Positions 49,662-58,552 of a DNA stretch of 64,000 bases are shown here, one piece after another. Within the stretch, counting starts at the first letter, position 1, and each line of letters starts with the position of its first letter. The stretch spans positions 1 through 64,000 of the forward strand of contig NZ_JAKRFN010000025.1 of the NCBI RefSeq assembly GCF_022348085.1, given 5' to 3'. The notes below the pieces were generated by a model. That model had not been told where the DNA came from, made no database searches, and saw nothing but the letters and a program-made list of their open reading frames with translations. A program made the position numbers and the translations under genes. This DNA is from Mycobacterium sp. PSTR-4-N (GTDB lineage Bacteria > Actinomycetota > Actinomycetes > Mycobacteriales > Mycobacteriaceae).

Positions 49662-51533
49662 ATGCCCGGGTACCGCGACCTGTTCGACGCCAGCATCTCC
49701 GACCCCGAAGCGTTCTGGGCCGACGCGGCCACCGCTGTCACCTGGACCCGCGCGCCTCAGCGCATCCTCGACGACAGCCGGCCGCCGTTCTACCGGTGGT
49801 TCCCCGACGCCGAACTCAACACCTGCGCCAACGCCCTCGACCGACACGTCGAGGCCGGCCGCGGTGAGCAGGCCGCGCTGATCTACGACTCCGCGGTGAC
49901 CGACACCCAGCGCACCTACACCTATCGCGAATTGACGGACGAGACTGCGCGATTCGCGGGCGCGCTGCGCGATCTCGGCGTCGGCCGCGGTGACCGGGTG
50001 ATCATCTACATGCCGATGATCCCCGAGGCCGTCATCGCGATGCTGGCCTGCGCGCGACTGGGCGCGGTGCACTCGGTGGTCTTCGGCGGCTTCGCACCCC
50101 ACGAACTGGCGGTCCGTATCGACGACGTGCAACCGGCGGTGATCGTCTCGGCGTCCTGCGGGATCGAGCCCACCCGCGTCGTCGAGTACAAACCCATGCT
50201 CGACGCCGCGATCGGGATGACCAGCCACCCACCACGCCATTGTGTTGTGGTGCAACGGGATCGGCATCGCTGCGAGCTCATCGAAGGCCGCGATCTGGAC
50301 TGGGCCGACGTGATGGCCGCGGCGAGTCCCGTCGACCCGGTCCCCGTCGCCGCCACCGATCCGCTCTACGTGCTCTACACCTCGGGCACCACAGGCAAAC
50401 CCAAAGGCATCGTGCGCGACAACGGTGGCCACGCCGTCGCGCTGCTGTGGAGCATGAAGCACATCTACGACATCGCCCCCGGCGACGTGTTCTGGGCGGC
50501 CTCGGACGTGGGCTGGGTGGTCGGCCACTCCTACATCGTCTACGCCCCACTGCTTCTCGGCGCGACGACCATGCTCTACGAGGGCAAGCCTGTCGGCACC
50601 CCCGACCCGGGCGCGTTCTGGCGGGTGATCTCCGAGCACGGCGTCAAAGCACTGTTCACCGCGCCCACCGCGATCCGCGCCATCCGCAAGGAGGACCCCG
50701 AGGGCACGCATGTGGGCAGATACGACCTCTCGTCGCTGCAGTACCTGTTCCTGGCCGGCGAGCGCCTCGACCCCGACACCTACCACTGGGCCGCCGACAA
50801 ACTCGGCGTCCCGGTGATCGACCACTGGTGGCAGACCGAGACCGGCTGGCCGATCGCGGCGAATCCCATGGGAACGCAAGCTCTTCCGATCAAAGCGGGA
50901 TCACCGACGGTGCCGATGCCGGGCTTCGACGTGCACATCCTGCGCGAGGACGGCAGCGACTGCGACCCCGAGCAGGAAGGCGCCATCTGCATCCGCCTGC
51001 CGCTGCCGCCGGGGACCCTGCCGACGCTGTGGCACGCCGATGAGCGCTATCAGCAGTCCTACCTGTCCGAATATCCCGGCTACTACCTGACCGGCGACGG
51101 CGGCCACTTCGACACCGACGGCTACCTGTTCGTGATGGGACGGATCGACGACGTGATCAACGTCGCCGGGCACCGGCTGTCGACCGGCGCGATCGAAGAG
51201 GTGCTGGCGACCCACCCCGCCGTCGCCGAGTGCGCGGTCATCGGGGTGCCCGACGAGATCAAGGGGCAGGCGCCGCGCGGACTGGTGGTCGTCAAAGCCG
51301 GCGCCGCCACCGACGGTCTGGCCGATGAGCTGGTCCAACTGGTGCGCGACGAGATCGGGGCCGTCGCCGCGTTCCGGCTCGTCGACGTGGTCCCCGCTCT
51401 GCCGAAGACGCGGTCGGGCAAGATCCTGCGCAAGACCATGCGGGGGTTGGCCACCGGCCGGGACGAACCGGTGCCGTCGACCATCGAGGACCCGGCCGTC
51501 CTGGACAAGCTCGGGCCGATCCTGCGCCCCTGA
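49662..51533 (+). CDS. Propionyl-/short-chain acyl-CoA synthetase (PrpE-like)
   Basis: ATG 49662 (MPGYRDLFDAS) gives 623 residues, close to PrpE (about 628). It has the acetyl-CoA synthetase-type start (PEAFWADAATAVTWTRAP), GDRVIIYMPMIPEAVIAMLA, the P-loop YTSGTTGKPKGIVRDNGGHA, DHWWQTETGWP and the C-terminal PKTRSGKILRKTMR with the Lys that is acetyl-regulated in this family. It makes acyl-CoA and AMP from propionate or a similar short acid. It is transcribed alone and divergent from a hydrolase gene. PrpE is likelier than Acs by length and by RDNGGH. Confidence 0.88.
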   Translation: MPGYRDLFDASISDPEAFWADAATAVTWTRAPQRILDDSRPPFYRWFPDAELNTCANALDRHVEAGRGEQAALIYDSAVTDTQRTYTYRELTDETARFAGALRDLGVGRGDRVIIYMPMIPEAVIAMLACARLGAVHSVVFGGFAPHELAVRIDDVQPAVIVSASCGIEPTRVVEYKPMLDAAIGMTSHPPRHCVVVQRDRHRCELIEGRDLDWADVMAAASPVDPVPVAATDPLYVLYTSGTTGKPKGIVRDNGGHAVALLWSMKHIYDIAPGDVFWAASDVGWVVGHSYIVYAPLLLGATTMLYEGKPVGTPDPGAFWRVISEHGVKALFTAPTAIRAIRKEDPEGTHVGRYDLSSLQYLFLAGERLDPDTYHWAADKLGVPVIDHWWQTETGWPIAANPMGTQALPIKAGSPTVPMPGFDVHILREDGSDCDPEQEGAICIRLPLPPGTLPTLWHADERYQQSYLSEYPGYYLTGDGGHFDTDGYLFVMGRIDDVINVAGHRLSTGAIEEVLATHPAVAECAVIGVPDEIKGQAPRGLVVVKAGAATDGLADELVQLVRDEIGAVAAFRLVDVVPALPKTRSGKILRKTMRGLATGRDEPVPSTIEDPAVLDKLGPILRP

Positions 51534-51538
51534 GGGGT

Positions 51539-51563
51539 GTTAACCCCGCGGCGGGCGGGGTAC
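51539..51563 (+). promoter_or_regulatory. SigF-like promoter for the DUF4383 gene
   Basis: GTTA at 51539-51542, 15 bases, then GGGTAC at 51558-51563: one mismatch in the -35 element. The ATG at 51608 lies 44 bases downstream behind GAAGGAGG. Confidence 0.5.
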
Positions 51564-51607
51564 CTCTTCGGCACGCACGTCAATATGACGCGCTGAAGGA
51601 GGACGGG

Positions 51608-52075
51608 ATGGCGGACAGCCCGAAATACATGGCCGTGCAGGGCGCAGCGCTGATCGTCGCGGTCGCGCTGACGGTCATCGGAGTCCTCGGTTTCGTCCCC
51701 GGTGTGACCTCCGGGCTCGATCGGCTGAGCTGGGCGGGCCAGCACTCCGGCGCCCTGCTGTTCGGCATGTTCGTGGTCTCGGTGCTGCTCAACGTCGTGC
51801 ACATCGTGGTGGGCGTCGCGGGATTCGCGGGCGCACGCAGCTACGCCGCCGCGCGCGCCTACCTGCTCGGCGGCGGACTCATCTATCTGAGCCTGTGGCT
51901 CTACGGGATTTTCGTCGAACACGGCAGCAACGCCCACGTCATCCCGCTCAACGGCGCAGACAACTGGCTGCACGCCGGCATCGGGGCGGTGATGGTGCTG
52001 CTGGCGGTCACGCTCGCCGGCCAGCACGACCCCACCAAGCGACGCTCGCGGGTTCGCCGCGCCGCCAGCCACTGA
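51608..52075 (+). CDS. DUF4383-family membrane protein
   Basis: This 155-residue protein has four hydrophobic segments: AALIVAVALTVIGVLGFVPG, LLFGMFVVSVLLNVVHIVVG, ARAYLLGGGLIYLSLWLYGI and WLHAGIGAVMVLLAVTLA. The spacing and the NVVHIVVG and NGADNWLHAGIG motifs match DUF4383, a common actinobacterial membrane family of unknown function. GAAGGAGG precedes the start. A SigF-like promoter is seen upstream. It converges on ppx2, the stops being 9 bases apart. Confidence 0.88.
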   Translation: MADSPKYMAVQGAALIVAVALTVIGVLGFVPGVTSGLDRLSWAGQHSGALLFGMFVVSVLLNVVHIVVGVAGFAGARSYAAARAYLLGGGLIYLSLWLYGIFVEHGSNAHVIPLNGADNWLHAGIGAVMVLLAVTLAGQHDPTKRRSRVRRAASH

Positions 52076-52084
52076 GCCACGCCG

Positions 52085-53026
52085 TCAGGCGATCGACAGC
52101 GCGATCCCGTCGAGGATGTCGTGCTCGCTGACCAGCAACCGGTCGATGCCGGCACGCTCGCCGAGCACCGCAGCCAGCTCCGTCACGATCAGCGCGCCGC
52201 CGCCGATCACGTCGACCCGGCCCTCGTGCATCGGGCCCAACACCGCACGCTGGGCCCGCGTCATCGCCAGCAGGTCGGTACAGACGGGGAGAAGGTCGTC
52301 GAAACTCACGGAGGACAGGTGGATCGCGTCCGAGTCGTAGGTGGTCATCTTCCGCGCCAGCGCCGCCAGCGTGGTCATCGTCCCCGCAACGCCGACCCAC
52401 GTCCTGGCCTGCTGCACCGGCACCTGCGCGAGCACGGTGTCGAGCGCCTCGCGGACCACTGCCCGCGCCGCGTCGATCTCGTCGGGAGTCGGCGGATCGG
52501 AGTGCAGGCACCGTTCGGTCAACCGCACACACCCGATGTCCGCCGAGTACGCGGCCTCCACATCGTCGGAGCCGAGCACCACCTCGGTCGAGCCGCCACC
52601 GAGATCGACCACCACGAACGGTGCTGCCGCGGAATCCAATTCGCCGACCGCACCGAGGAAGGACAGCCGCGCCTCCTGCTCGCCGGTGATCACCTCGGCC
52701 ACCGCCCCCGGCACCACCGCACCGAGCACATCCGACGTCATCGCGAAGAACTCGTCCCGATTGCCGGCGTCGCGCGCCGCTGACGTCGCCACCATCCGCA
52801 CCGCCGACACCTCGTGATCGCGCATCAACGCGGCGTAGGCCTCGAGTGCGGCCCGGGTCCGGGCCAACGCCTCGGGCGCGAACTCGCCGGTGGCGTCCAC
52901 GCCCTGCCCCAGTCGCACGATCCGCATCTCGCGATGCACATCGGTGAGCCGCCCGCCCGCGACGTCGGCGATCAGCAGGCGAATCGAGTTGGTTCCGCAG
53001 TCCACCGCGGCCACCCTCGCGCTCAT
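52085..53026 (-). CDS. ppx2: Ppx/GppA-family exopolyphosphatase
   Basis: ATG 53026 is favoured by GGAGG 8 bases upstream and by an ATGA overlap with the DUF501 stop; the product has 313 residues. It has the ASKHA pattern: VAAVDCGTNSIRLLIADV (phosphate 1), GEQEARLSFLGA, VVVDLGGGSTEVVLG (phosphate 2) and IGGGALIVTELA. It lacks the C-terminal HD domain of longer Ppx enzymes, like mycobacterial Ppx2 (Rv1026). It acts on polyphosphate or on (p)ppGpp-type substrates. It belongs to the conserved block with DUF501, ftsB and eno. Confidence 0.92.
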   Translation of the reverse strand: MSARVAAVDCGTNSIRLLIADVAGGRLTDVHREMRIVRLGQGVDATGEFAPEALARTRAALEAYAALMRDHEVSAVRMVATSAARDAGNRDEFFAMTSDVLGAVVPGAVAEVITGEQEARLSFLGAVGELDSAAAPFVVVDLGGGSTEVVLGSDDVEAAYSADIGCVRLTERCLHSDPPTPDEIDAARAVVREALDTVLAQVPVQQARTWVGVAGTMTTLAALARKMTTYDSDAIHLSSVSFDDLLPVCTDLLAMTRAQRAVLGPMHEGRVDVIGGGALIVTELAAVLGERAGIDRLLVSEHDILDGIALSIA

Positions 53027-53514
53027 GTCCACACCTCCGAATCGAGAATGCCGGCCATCTCTGGCTCGGCCGCGAGCAGCGCCAACGCCTCGTCACCGAA
53101 CGGGTTGACGCCGGGGCCCTTGGCCAGCGAGTGGGCGATCACCACGTGCAGGCACTTCACCCGGTCCGGCATGCCGCCTCCCGAGAACGTCGTGCCCAGC
53201 GGCTCGATCGCGTCGCGCTCGGCCAGATACGACTCGTGCGCGCGCCGATACGCCGCAGCCAACGCGGGATCCTCCGCCAGCCGCTGGGTCATCTCCCGCA
53301 TCAACCCCGACGATTCCAACCGGCTCGCCGCCGCCGTCAACGCCGGATGCGTCAGGTAGTACAGCGTCGGGAACGGGGTGCCGTCGGGCAGCTTCGGCGC
53401 GGTCTTCACCACGGCGGGATCCCCGTCGGGGCAGCGGTAGGCGATCTCGAGAACACCGCGCGGCTCACGGCCCAACTGCCGCGCGACCATCTCCAGATCC
53501 GTCGGCTCAACCAC
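53023..53514 (-). CDS. DUF501-family protein
   Basis: GTG 53514 overlaps the stop of the ftsB-like gene; the product has 163 residues. DUF501 motifs are clear: LEMVARQLGREPRGVLEIAY, RCPDGDPAVVKTAPKLPDGT, PFPTLYYLTHPALTAAASRLES and the closing RVKCLHVVIAHSLAKGPGVN, then PFGDEALALL. Its function is unknown; a Cys/His pair (KCLHVVIAH) is conserved in the family. It corresponds by position to Rv1025 between Rv1024 and ppx2 in M. tuberculosis. Confidence 0.92.
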   Translation of the reverse strand: MVEPTDLEMVARQLGREPRGVLEIAYRCPDGDPAVVKTAPKLPDGTPFPTLYYLTHPALTAAASRLESSGLMREMTQRLAEDPALAAAYRRAHESYLAERDAIEPLGTTFSGGGMPDRVKCLHVVIAHSLAKGPGVNPFGDEALALLAAEPEMAGILDSEVWT

Positions 53515-54196
53515 CGGGCGCCGGCGGTGGGGCGGGCGGGGCAGGAGCAGGCGGCGGCGGCACGGGCGGAGCCGTCGGCGTGATGCCATGCGGTGCATCG
53601 GCGATCGTGTGCCACAGCGCCGTGTACCAGGGATCGGAACCTGCGACCGGCCCCGCACCCTGCGGGGCCTGGCCTGCTTGCGTGGCCCCGGCCGGGAGCT
53701 GCACCTGATATGGGATCTCCCCCGGCATCACGAAGCCCAGCCGCTCACGCGCCTGCGCGGCGATGAACACCGGATCAGCCAGCTTCGCCTTCTGCGACTC
53801 CAGATCGGCGATCTGATCCCGCAGTTGGGACTCCGAGGCCTGCAACTGCTTCATCTCGGTGCGCTGGCTGAAGTACGTGCGCACGGGCCCGGCGATGGTC
53901 AACGTCAGCACGCAGATCACTGCTGCCAGGATCGCGGCGCGCCGCGCCGTCGAGCCGAACCGTTGATCGGCCGACGCCTGCATGGATGCAGCGATCGACG
54001 CACGGATCGACGTGCCCGGGGCGGTCTGCTCGACCTCAGCGGGAGGTGTGCCGTCGGACCCGTCGGCCACCCGTGGTTCTGGTGCGCTGCGCTCACGACG
54101 GCCCGAGGTGACCCCGGGCTTGGCCCGCCCAGGCTTACCCGGCCCGGCGGGCCGGGACGTGCGCCGCCGAGGGTCGGGCCGCTTCGCTTCGGGCAC
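53507..54196 (-). CDS. FtsB/DivIC-family septum formation initiator
   Basis: GTG 54196 lies 3 bases after the eno stop; the product has 229 residues. It has a long basic, Pro/Arg-rich cytoplasmic N-terminus (about 90 residues) and one membrane helix (AAILAAVICVLTLTIAGPV). A leucine-zipper coiled coil follows (MKQLQASESQLRDQIADLES), then the DivIC motif ARERLGFVMPGEIPYQVQ and a Pro-rich outer tail (PPVPPPPAPAPPAPPP). It should link divisome proteins FtsL and FtsQ. It matches Rv1024 in synteny. The Pro-rich tail is longer than in E. coli FtsB. Confidence 0.9.
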   Translation of the reverse strand: MPEAKRPDPRRRTSRPAGPGKPGRAKPGVTSGRRERSAPEPRVADGSDGTPPAEVEQTAPGTSIRASIAASMQASADQRFGSTARRAAILAAVICVLTLTIAGPVRTYFSQRTEMKQLQASESQLRDQIADLESQKAKLADPVFIAAQARERLGFVMPGEIPYQVQLPAGATQAGQAPQGAGPVAGSDPWYTALWHTIADAPHGITPTAPPVPPPPAPAPPAPPPAPGG

Positions 54197-54199
54197 AGG

Positions 54200-55489
54200 C
54201 TATTTCGCTCCGCCTTCGAATCGCGGGAAGGCCAGGTCGCCGGCGTAACGCGCCGCGTCGCCGAGCTCTTCTTCGATGCGCAGCAGCTGGTTGTACTTGG
54301 CGACGCGCTCGCTGCGGGCCGGGGCGCCGGTCTTGATCTGCCCGCTCCCGACGGCCACCGCGAGATCGGCGATCGTGGTGTCCTCGGTCTCGCCGCTGCG
54401 GTGGCTCATCATCGTCTTGTAGCCGGCGTTGTGCGCCAGCGAGACCGCGTCCAGCGTCTCGGTCAACGTGCCGATCTGATTCACCTTGACCAGCAGCGCG
54501 TTGGCGGCGCCCCGCTCGATGCCGTCCTCGAGCCGTTCGGGATTGGTGACGAAGAGATCGTCGCCGACGATCTGCACCCGGTCACCGATCGCAGTGGTCA
54601 GCGTGACCCAGCCGTCCCAGTCGTCCTCCGACAGCGGATCCTCGATGGACACCAACGGGTAGGACCCCATCAGCTCTTCGTAGAACGCGGCCATCTGCTC
54701 GGCGGTGCGGGTTTGCTTCTCGAACGCGTAACCGGTGCCCTCGGTGTAGAACTCGGTGGCCGCCACGTCGAGCGCGAGGGCGACGTCGCTGCCGACCTTC
54801 AGGCCCGCGGCCTCGATGGCGGTGCCGATCAGATCCAGCGCCGCCGTCGTGCCGGGCAGATCCGGGGCGAACCCGCCCTCGTCACCCAGACCGGTTGCGA
54901 GCCCCTGCTTCTTGAGCACCGACTTGAGCGCGTGGTACACCTCCGCACCCCAGCGCAGCGCCTCCTTGAAGCTCGCGGCGCCGATCGGGGCGATCATGAA
55001 TTCCTGGACATCGACGCCCGTGTCGGCGTGCGCGCCGCCGTTGATGATGTTCATCATGGGCACCGGCAGGATGTGCGCGTTCGGGCCGCCGACGTAGCGG
55101 AACAGCGGCAGCGCGGCACTGTCCGCGGCGGCCTTGGCCACCGCCAGCGAGACGCCGAGGATCGCGTTCGCGCCCAGCCGGGACTTGTCCGGGGTGCCGT
55201 CCAGATCGACGAGCGCCTGGTCGACGAGGCGCTGCTCGTCAGCACCGAGCCCGATCACCGCGGGGCCGATCTCGTCGAGCACCGCCTCGACCGCCTTCTG
55301 CACGCCTTTGCCGAGGTAGCGCGACCCGCCGTCACGCAGCTCCACGGCCTCGTGCTCACCGGTGGAGGCACCTGAGGGGACGGCGGCGCGGGCGACCGTG
55401 CCGTCCAGCAGGCCCACCTCCACCTCGACTGTCGGGTTGCCCCGGGAATCGAGGATCTCGCGGGCTCCGACCTGCTCGATGATGGGCAC
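54200..55489 (-). CDS. eno: Enolase
   Basis: GTG 55489 follows AGGAGGC; the product has 429 residues, the normal length. It opens with IIEQVGAREILDSRGNPTVE and contains SGASTGEHEAVELRDGG (mobile loop), GDEGGFAPDL and SIEDPLSEDDWDGW (Mg ligands). LLVKVNQIGTLTETLDAV is the family signature with the catalytic Lys, and MMSHRSGETED completes the active site. It converts 2-phosphoglycerate to phosphoenolpyruvate in glycolysis. It heads the eno-ftsB-DUF501-ppx2 operon, held together by overlaps of 4-8 bases after the first gene. Confidence 0.98.
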   Translation of the reverse strand: MPIIEQVGAREILDSRGNPTVEVEVGLLDGTVARAAVPSGASTGEHEAVELRDGGSRYLGKGVQKAVEAVLDEIGPAVIGLGADEQRLVDQALVDLDGTPDKSRLGANAILGVSLAVAKAAADSAALPLFRYVGGPNAHILPVPMMNIINGGAHADTGVDVQEFMIAPIGAASFKEALRWGAEVYHALKSVLKKQGLATGLGDEGGFAPDLPGTTAALDLIGTAIEAAGLKVGSDVALALDVAATEFYTEGTGYAFEKQTRTAEQMAAFYEELMGSYPLVSIEDPLSEDDWDGWVTLTTAIGDRVQIVGDDLFVTNPERLEDGIERGAANALLVKVNQIGTLTETLDAVSLAHNAGYKTMMSHRSGETEDTTIADLAVAVGSGQIKTGAPARSERVAKYNQLLRIEEELGDAARYAGDLAFPRFEGGAK

Positions 55490-55554
55490 TACTGCCTCCT
55501 TGCTAGATCCGGGGTCATTCCGGGCGTGACGATCAGCACTGAGCCTAGAGGGTC

Positions 55555-56337
55555 TTACAGCGGGTGTCCTTCGGCGTACGCAGTCGCCCAGTCGCGGACC
55601 GTCCGCGCGTACTGATCCGAGTGGTTGTAGGCGTGCAGCGCGCCCATCCAGCCACGCGGGGTGGCCAGGTCCTTGCCACTCCAACACAGGTAGCCCGCGG
55701 CCGAGAGGGCCGCGTCGTCGATGTTGTCGGCGCTGATCTTGCCGTCGTTGTTGGCGTCGACGCCATAGAGCCGCCACGTCTCGGGGATGAACTGCATCGG
55801 CCCCATCGCGCGGGCGAACGGCTCGTCGCCCCTGTTCTCGGTGGCCGGATCGTGGCTGACCGAATCGTGGTCGAGGATCTCCAGGTTGCCTCCGGTGCCG
55901 TCGAGCAGCACCCCGCGGATCGGCGGCTCGACATCCCCGTCGGGGCTGATCACCGCACCGCGATACGTGCCGTGGTGACTTTCCACCTGCCCGATGCCCG
56001 CCAACGTGGTCCACTTCAGATGGCAGTCGGGATTCTCCACGTCGGCCACCCGCGCTGCATAGGCATAAGCCTCCAGCGCGGTCACCGGAATGCCGAGCGC
56101 GGGGGCGCGGGCAGCCGCCCAGTCGTGCAGCGCATCCGCCGGCCGGCCTTTGGCGTAGGTGTCGATCTGCGGCACCGGATCCCCAGGTGGCGGCGGCACA
56201 CCCTCGGGAATCGGGTTGCCGAGGTGCCACGAACAGCTGGCGCCGAGGAGCAGCGCCGTCGCGCCGATCACGGCCACCGTTCGCAGCCACCGCACCCGTG
56301 TCACCGGACTCCCTAACGCCAATCTCGTCCTAGCCAT
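55555..56337 (-). CDS. lpqU: Lytic transglycosylase, LpqU-like lipoprotein
   Basis: ATG 56337 (MARTRLALG) gives 260 residues with a signal segment TVAVIGATALLLGASC whose Cys may be lipidated, although the lipobox is not ideal. The catalytic domain is the MltB/SLT-like type: TTLAGIGQVESHHGTY with the catalytic Glu, FARAMGPMQFIPETWRLYGV and DDAALSAAGYLCWSG. It cleaves peptidoglycan glycan strands. It lies upstream of eno on the same strand, as lpqU (Rv1022) does before eno in M. tuberculosis. It is divergent from the efeUOB operon. Confidence 0.88.
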   Translation of the reverse strand: MARTRLALGSPVTRVRWLRTVAVIGATALLLGASCSWHLGNPIPEGVPPPPGDPVPQIDTYAKGRPADALHDWAAARAPALGIPVTALEAYAYAARVADVENPDCHLKWTTLAGIGQVESHHGTYRGAVISPDGDVEPPIRGVLLDGTGGNLEILDHDSVSHDPATENRGDEPFARAMGPMQFIPETWRLYGVDANNDGKISADNIDDAALSAAGYLCWSGKDLATPRGWMGALHAYNHSDQYARTVRDWATAYAEGHPL

Positions 56338-56415
56338 GCTGCCACGCGCCCGGGGACTTAAGACCCATCCCGGGCCCGACACAGGCGGTGTACATTCAGT
56401 GAGCGCATCACCAAC

Positions 56416-56434
56416 CAAGGTGAGCCGAACCTAT
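56416..56434 (+). promoter_or_regulatory. IdeR/DtxR-type iron box before efeUOB
   Basis: CAAGGTGAGCCGAACCTAT matches the 19-base IdeR consensus TTAGGTTAGSCTAACCTAA at 14 positions, including the AGGT..CCT core. A TACATT -10-like element lies at 56392-56397, so a bound repressor would sit just downstream of the transcription start. The box overlaps an ATG at 56433, which argues that the real start of efeU is the later ATG at 56475. Confidence 0.65.
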
Positions 56435-56474
56435 GTTTGGCAAGCCAACACTGAATACCGACGAGGACTACGCG

Positions 56475-57398
56475 ATGAGCATGAGCACCGATCTGACGGT
56501 CACCATGCACTCGGCCACGTTGGCGGCCTCGCCCAACGTCACCTCCCAACTGTTCGGTAGCGGACTGATCGGGCTGCGGGAAGGCCTCGAAGCCGCGATC
56601 GTCGTGTCGATCCTGGTGGCCTTCCTGGTCAAATCGGACCGGCGCGACGCACTCAAATGGGTGTGGCTGGGGGTGGGCGCCGCGATTGCGATGACGGTGA
56701 CCGTGTTCCTGGTCATCCAGTTCGGCGAGAACACGATCACCGGTCTGGCCGCCGAAGCCATCGCCGGCGTGGCGTCAGTGATCGCGGTCGTCATCGTCAC
56801 CACGATGGTGCTCTGGATGCGTCGCGCGGCCGCGGGCATGTCCGGTGAGCTGCGCAACGACATGGCCCAAGCACTGGAAACGGGGCCGCTGGCCGTCGCA
56901 TTGCTCGCCTTCTTCGCAGTCGGTCGCGAAGGCGTCGAGACCGCGCTGTTCATGGTCGGATACGCCGAAGCTTCGACGAACTGGCCGCTGGTCGGGTTGA
57001 TCGTCGGCGTGCTGATCGCCGGCGCCATCGCCTACGGCATGTACCGCGGGGCCCTGAGCATCAACCTCGCGAAGTTCTTCACCTACACCGGTGTGTTCCT
57101 GATCGTCGTCGCCGCCGGAATCCTGTCCTACGGCATCGGCGCACTGCAGACCGTCGGCTGGCTGCCCGGCCTGGGCACCAAAGCGTTCGACATCACCGCG
57201 TGGTTCAACTGGTCCGCCTGGTACGGCGAAGTGGTGCAGGGCGTCTTCAACGTCACCCCCACCCCGACGGTGCTGCAGCTGTGCGGTTGGCTCGCCTACC
57301 TCGTCGTGATCCTGGTGCTGTTCCTGCGTCCCACCCCGGCAGCGACACGCTCGGCCCCGACATCCCCACTCCCCGACCCCGAAAGGTCCACCACGTGA
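56475..57398 (+). CDS. efeU: Iron permease EfeU (FTR1 family)
   Basis: ATG 56475 gives 307 residues; the earlier in-frame ATG at 56433 lies inside the iron box. It is a seven-helix FTR1-type permease with the two REGLE-type motifs: GLREGLEAAIVVSILVAFLV near the start and AVGREGVETALFMVG in helix 4, whose Glu residues bind iron. Later helices include FTYTGVFLIVVAAGILSYGI. It moves ferric iron (or iron oxidised at the membrane) into the cell together with EfeO and EfeB, encoded next. The end overlaps the efeO start by 4 bases. Confidence 0.92.
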   Translation: MSMSTDLTVTMHSATLAASPNVTSQLFGSGLIGLREGLEAAIVVSILVAFLVKSDRRDALKWVWLGVGAAIAMTVTVFLVIQFGENTITGLAAEAIAGVASVIAVVIVTTMVLWMRRAAAGMSGELRNDMAQALETGPLAVALLAFFAVGREGVETALFMVGYAEASTNWPLVGLIVGVLIAGAIAYGMYRGALSINLAKFFTYTGVFLIVVAAGILSYGIGALQTVGWLPGLGTKAFDITAWFNWSAWYGEVVQGVFNVTPTPTVLQLCGWLAYLVVILVLFLRPTPAATRSAPTSPLPDPERSTT

Positions 57399-58552
57399 AG
57401 GTCTCCTCGTCTGTCGCCGTTCTCGGTACGGCCGTCGCCGCACTGGCGCTGAGTGGCTGCCAGGCCAAAGAGGAGCCGGCCAACGCCGCCGAAGGCACCG
57501 ACGCGCCGGCCCAGATCACCGTCGACGCCTCCGACAGCTCCTGTGAGCTGTCCGGCACCGAGGGCACGACCGGCGCCAACACCTTCGTCGTCACCAACAA
57601 CGGCAACAAGGTCACCGAGTTCTACGTCTACGGCGAAGGCGAGCGGGTGATGGGCGAGGTGGAGAACATCTCCCCCGGCCTCCAGCGCAAGCTGATCGTG
57701 CAGCTCACCCAGCCGGGCACTTATCAGACGGCCTGCAAGCCCGGCATGATCGGCGACGGCATCCGCACCGACTACACCGTCACCGGCGACGCCGTCGAGA
57801 TCGACACCGAAGGCAAGTTCAAAGAGGCCGCCGACAGCTACAAGCGCTACGTCAACAGCCAGACCGACGCGCTGATACCGGCGGTCGAATCGTTCGTCGC
57901 CGCGATCAAGGCGGGCGACATCGAGGCGGCCAAGGCGCAGTACCCGGTCGCGCGGACGTACTACGAACGCATCGAACCCGTCGCCGAGTCGTTCCCCAAC
58001 GACCTCGACCCCCGCATCGATCTGCGCGAAGCCGACCTCGAGCCCGGACAGAAGTGGACCGGCTTCCACCGCCTGGAGAAGGACCTGTGGGTCAGCGGCC
58101 TGCAGCCCGACACCAACGCCATCGCCGACCAGCTCGTCGCCGACGTCAAAGAACTCGACGCCGGCGTGAAGGCGCCCGACTACACGATCGATTCGACCCA
58201 GATCGCCGGCGGCGCGCAGGGCCTGCTCGACGAGATCGCCACCAGCAAGATCAGCGGCGAAGAGGACATCTTCAGCCACACCGACCTGTGGGACTTCAAC
58301 GCCAACCTGCAGGGTTCGCAGACGGCGGTCGCGTCGGTGCGGCCGATCCTCGACGAGCGCAACCCTGATCTGGGCAAGCGTGTGGACGAGCGGTTCGCCG
58401 ATGTGGAGAAGATGCTCGAGCAGTACCGCAAGGGCGACGGTTTCGTCAGCTACGACACCGTGACCGAACCGCAGCGCCAGGAGCTGTCCCGGGCGATCGA
58501 CGCGCTGAGCAAAGAGGTGAGCCAGGTGCAAGGTGTCATCGCACCCCAATGA
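57395..58552 (+). CDS. efeO: Iron-uptake lipoprotein EfeO
   Basis: GTG 57395 overlaps the efeU stop; the product has 385 residues. The signal KVSSSVAVLGTAVAALALSGC ends in a good lipobox (LSGC). An N-terminal cupredoxin-like domain (about 45-135, FVVTNNGNKVTEFYVYGEGE) precedes the imelysin/M75 domain. That domain contains the metal-binding motif GFHRLEKDLWV (HxxE type). It binds iron outside the membrane and passes it to EfeU. The two-domain plan is that of full-length EfeO rather than the short EfeM form. The start of efeB lies inside its end. Confidence 0.93.
   Translation: MKVSSSVAVLGTAVAALALSGCQAKEEPANAAEGTDAPAQITVDASDSSCELSGTEGTTGANTFVVTNNGNKVTEFYVYGEGERVMGEVENISPGLQRKLIVQLTQPGTYQTACKPGMIGDGIRTDYTVTGDAVEIDTEGKFKEAADSYKRYVNSQTDALIPAVESFVAAIKAGDIEAAKAQYPVARTYYERIEPVAESFPNDLDPRIDLREADLEPGQKWTGFHRLEKDLWVSGLQPDTNAIADQLVADVKELDAGVKAPDYTIDSTQIAGGAQGLLDEIATSKISGEEDIFSHTDLWDFNANLQGSQTAVASVRPILDERNPDLGKRVDERFADVEKMLEQYRKGDGFVSYDTVTEPQRQELSRAIDALSKEVSQVQGVIAPQ

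Noticed and set aside
53588..55375. 595-codon open frame opposite ftsB and eno
   Set aside because: Enolase and FtsB are certain on the minus strand; this frame is an antisense shadow.
56433..56474. Earlier ATG for efeU at 56433
   Set aside because: The ATG lies within the IdeR-like box and would need translation from a codon overlapping the operator; ATG 56475 fits family length better.
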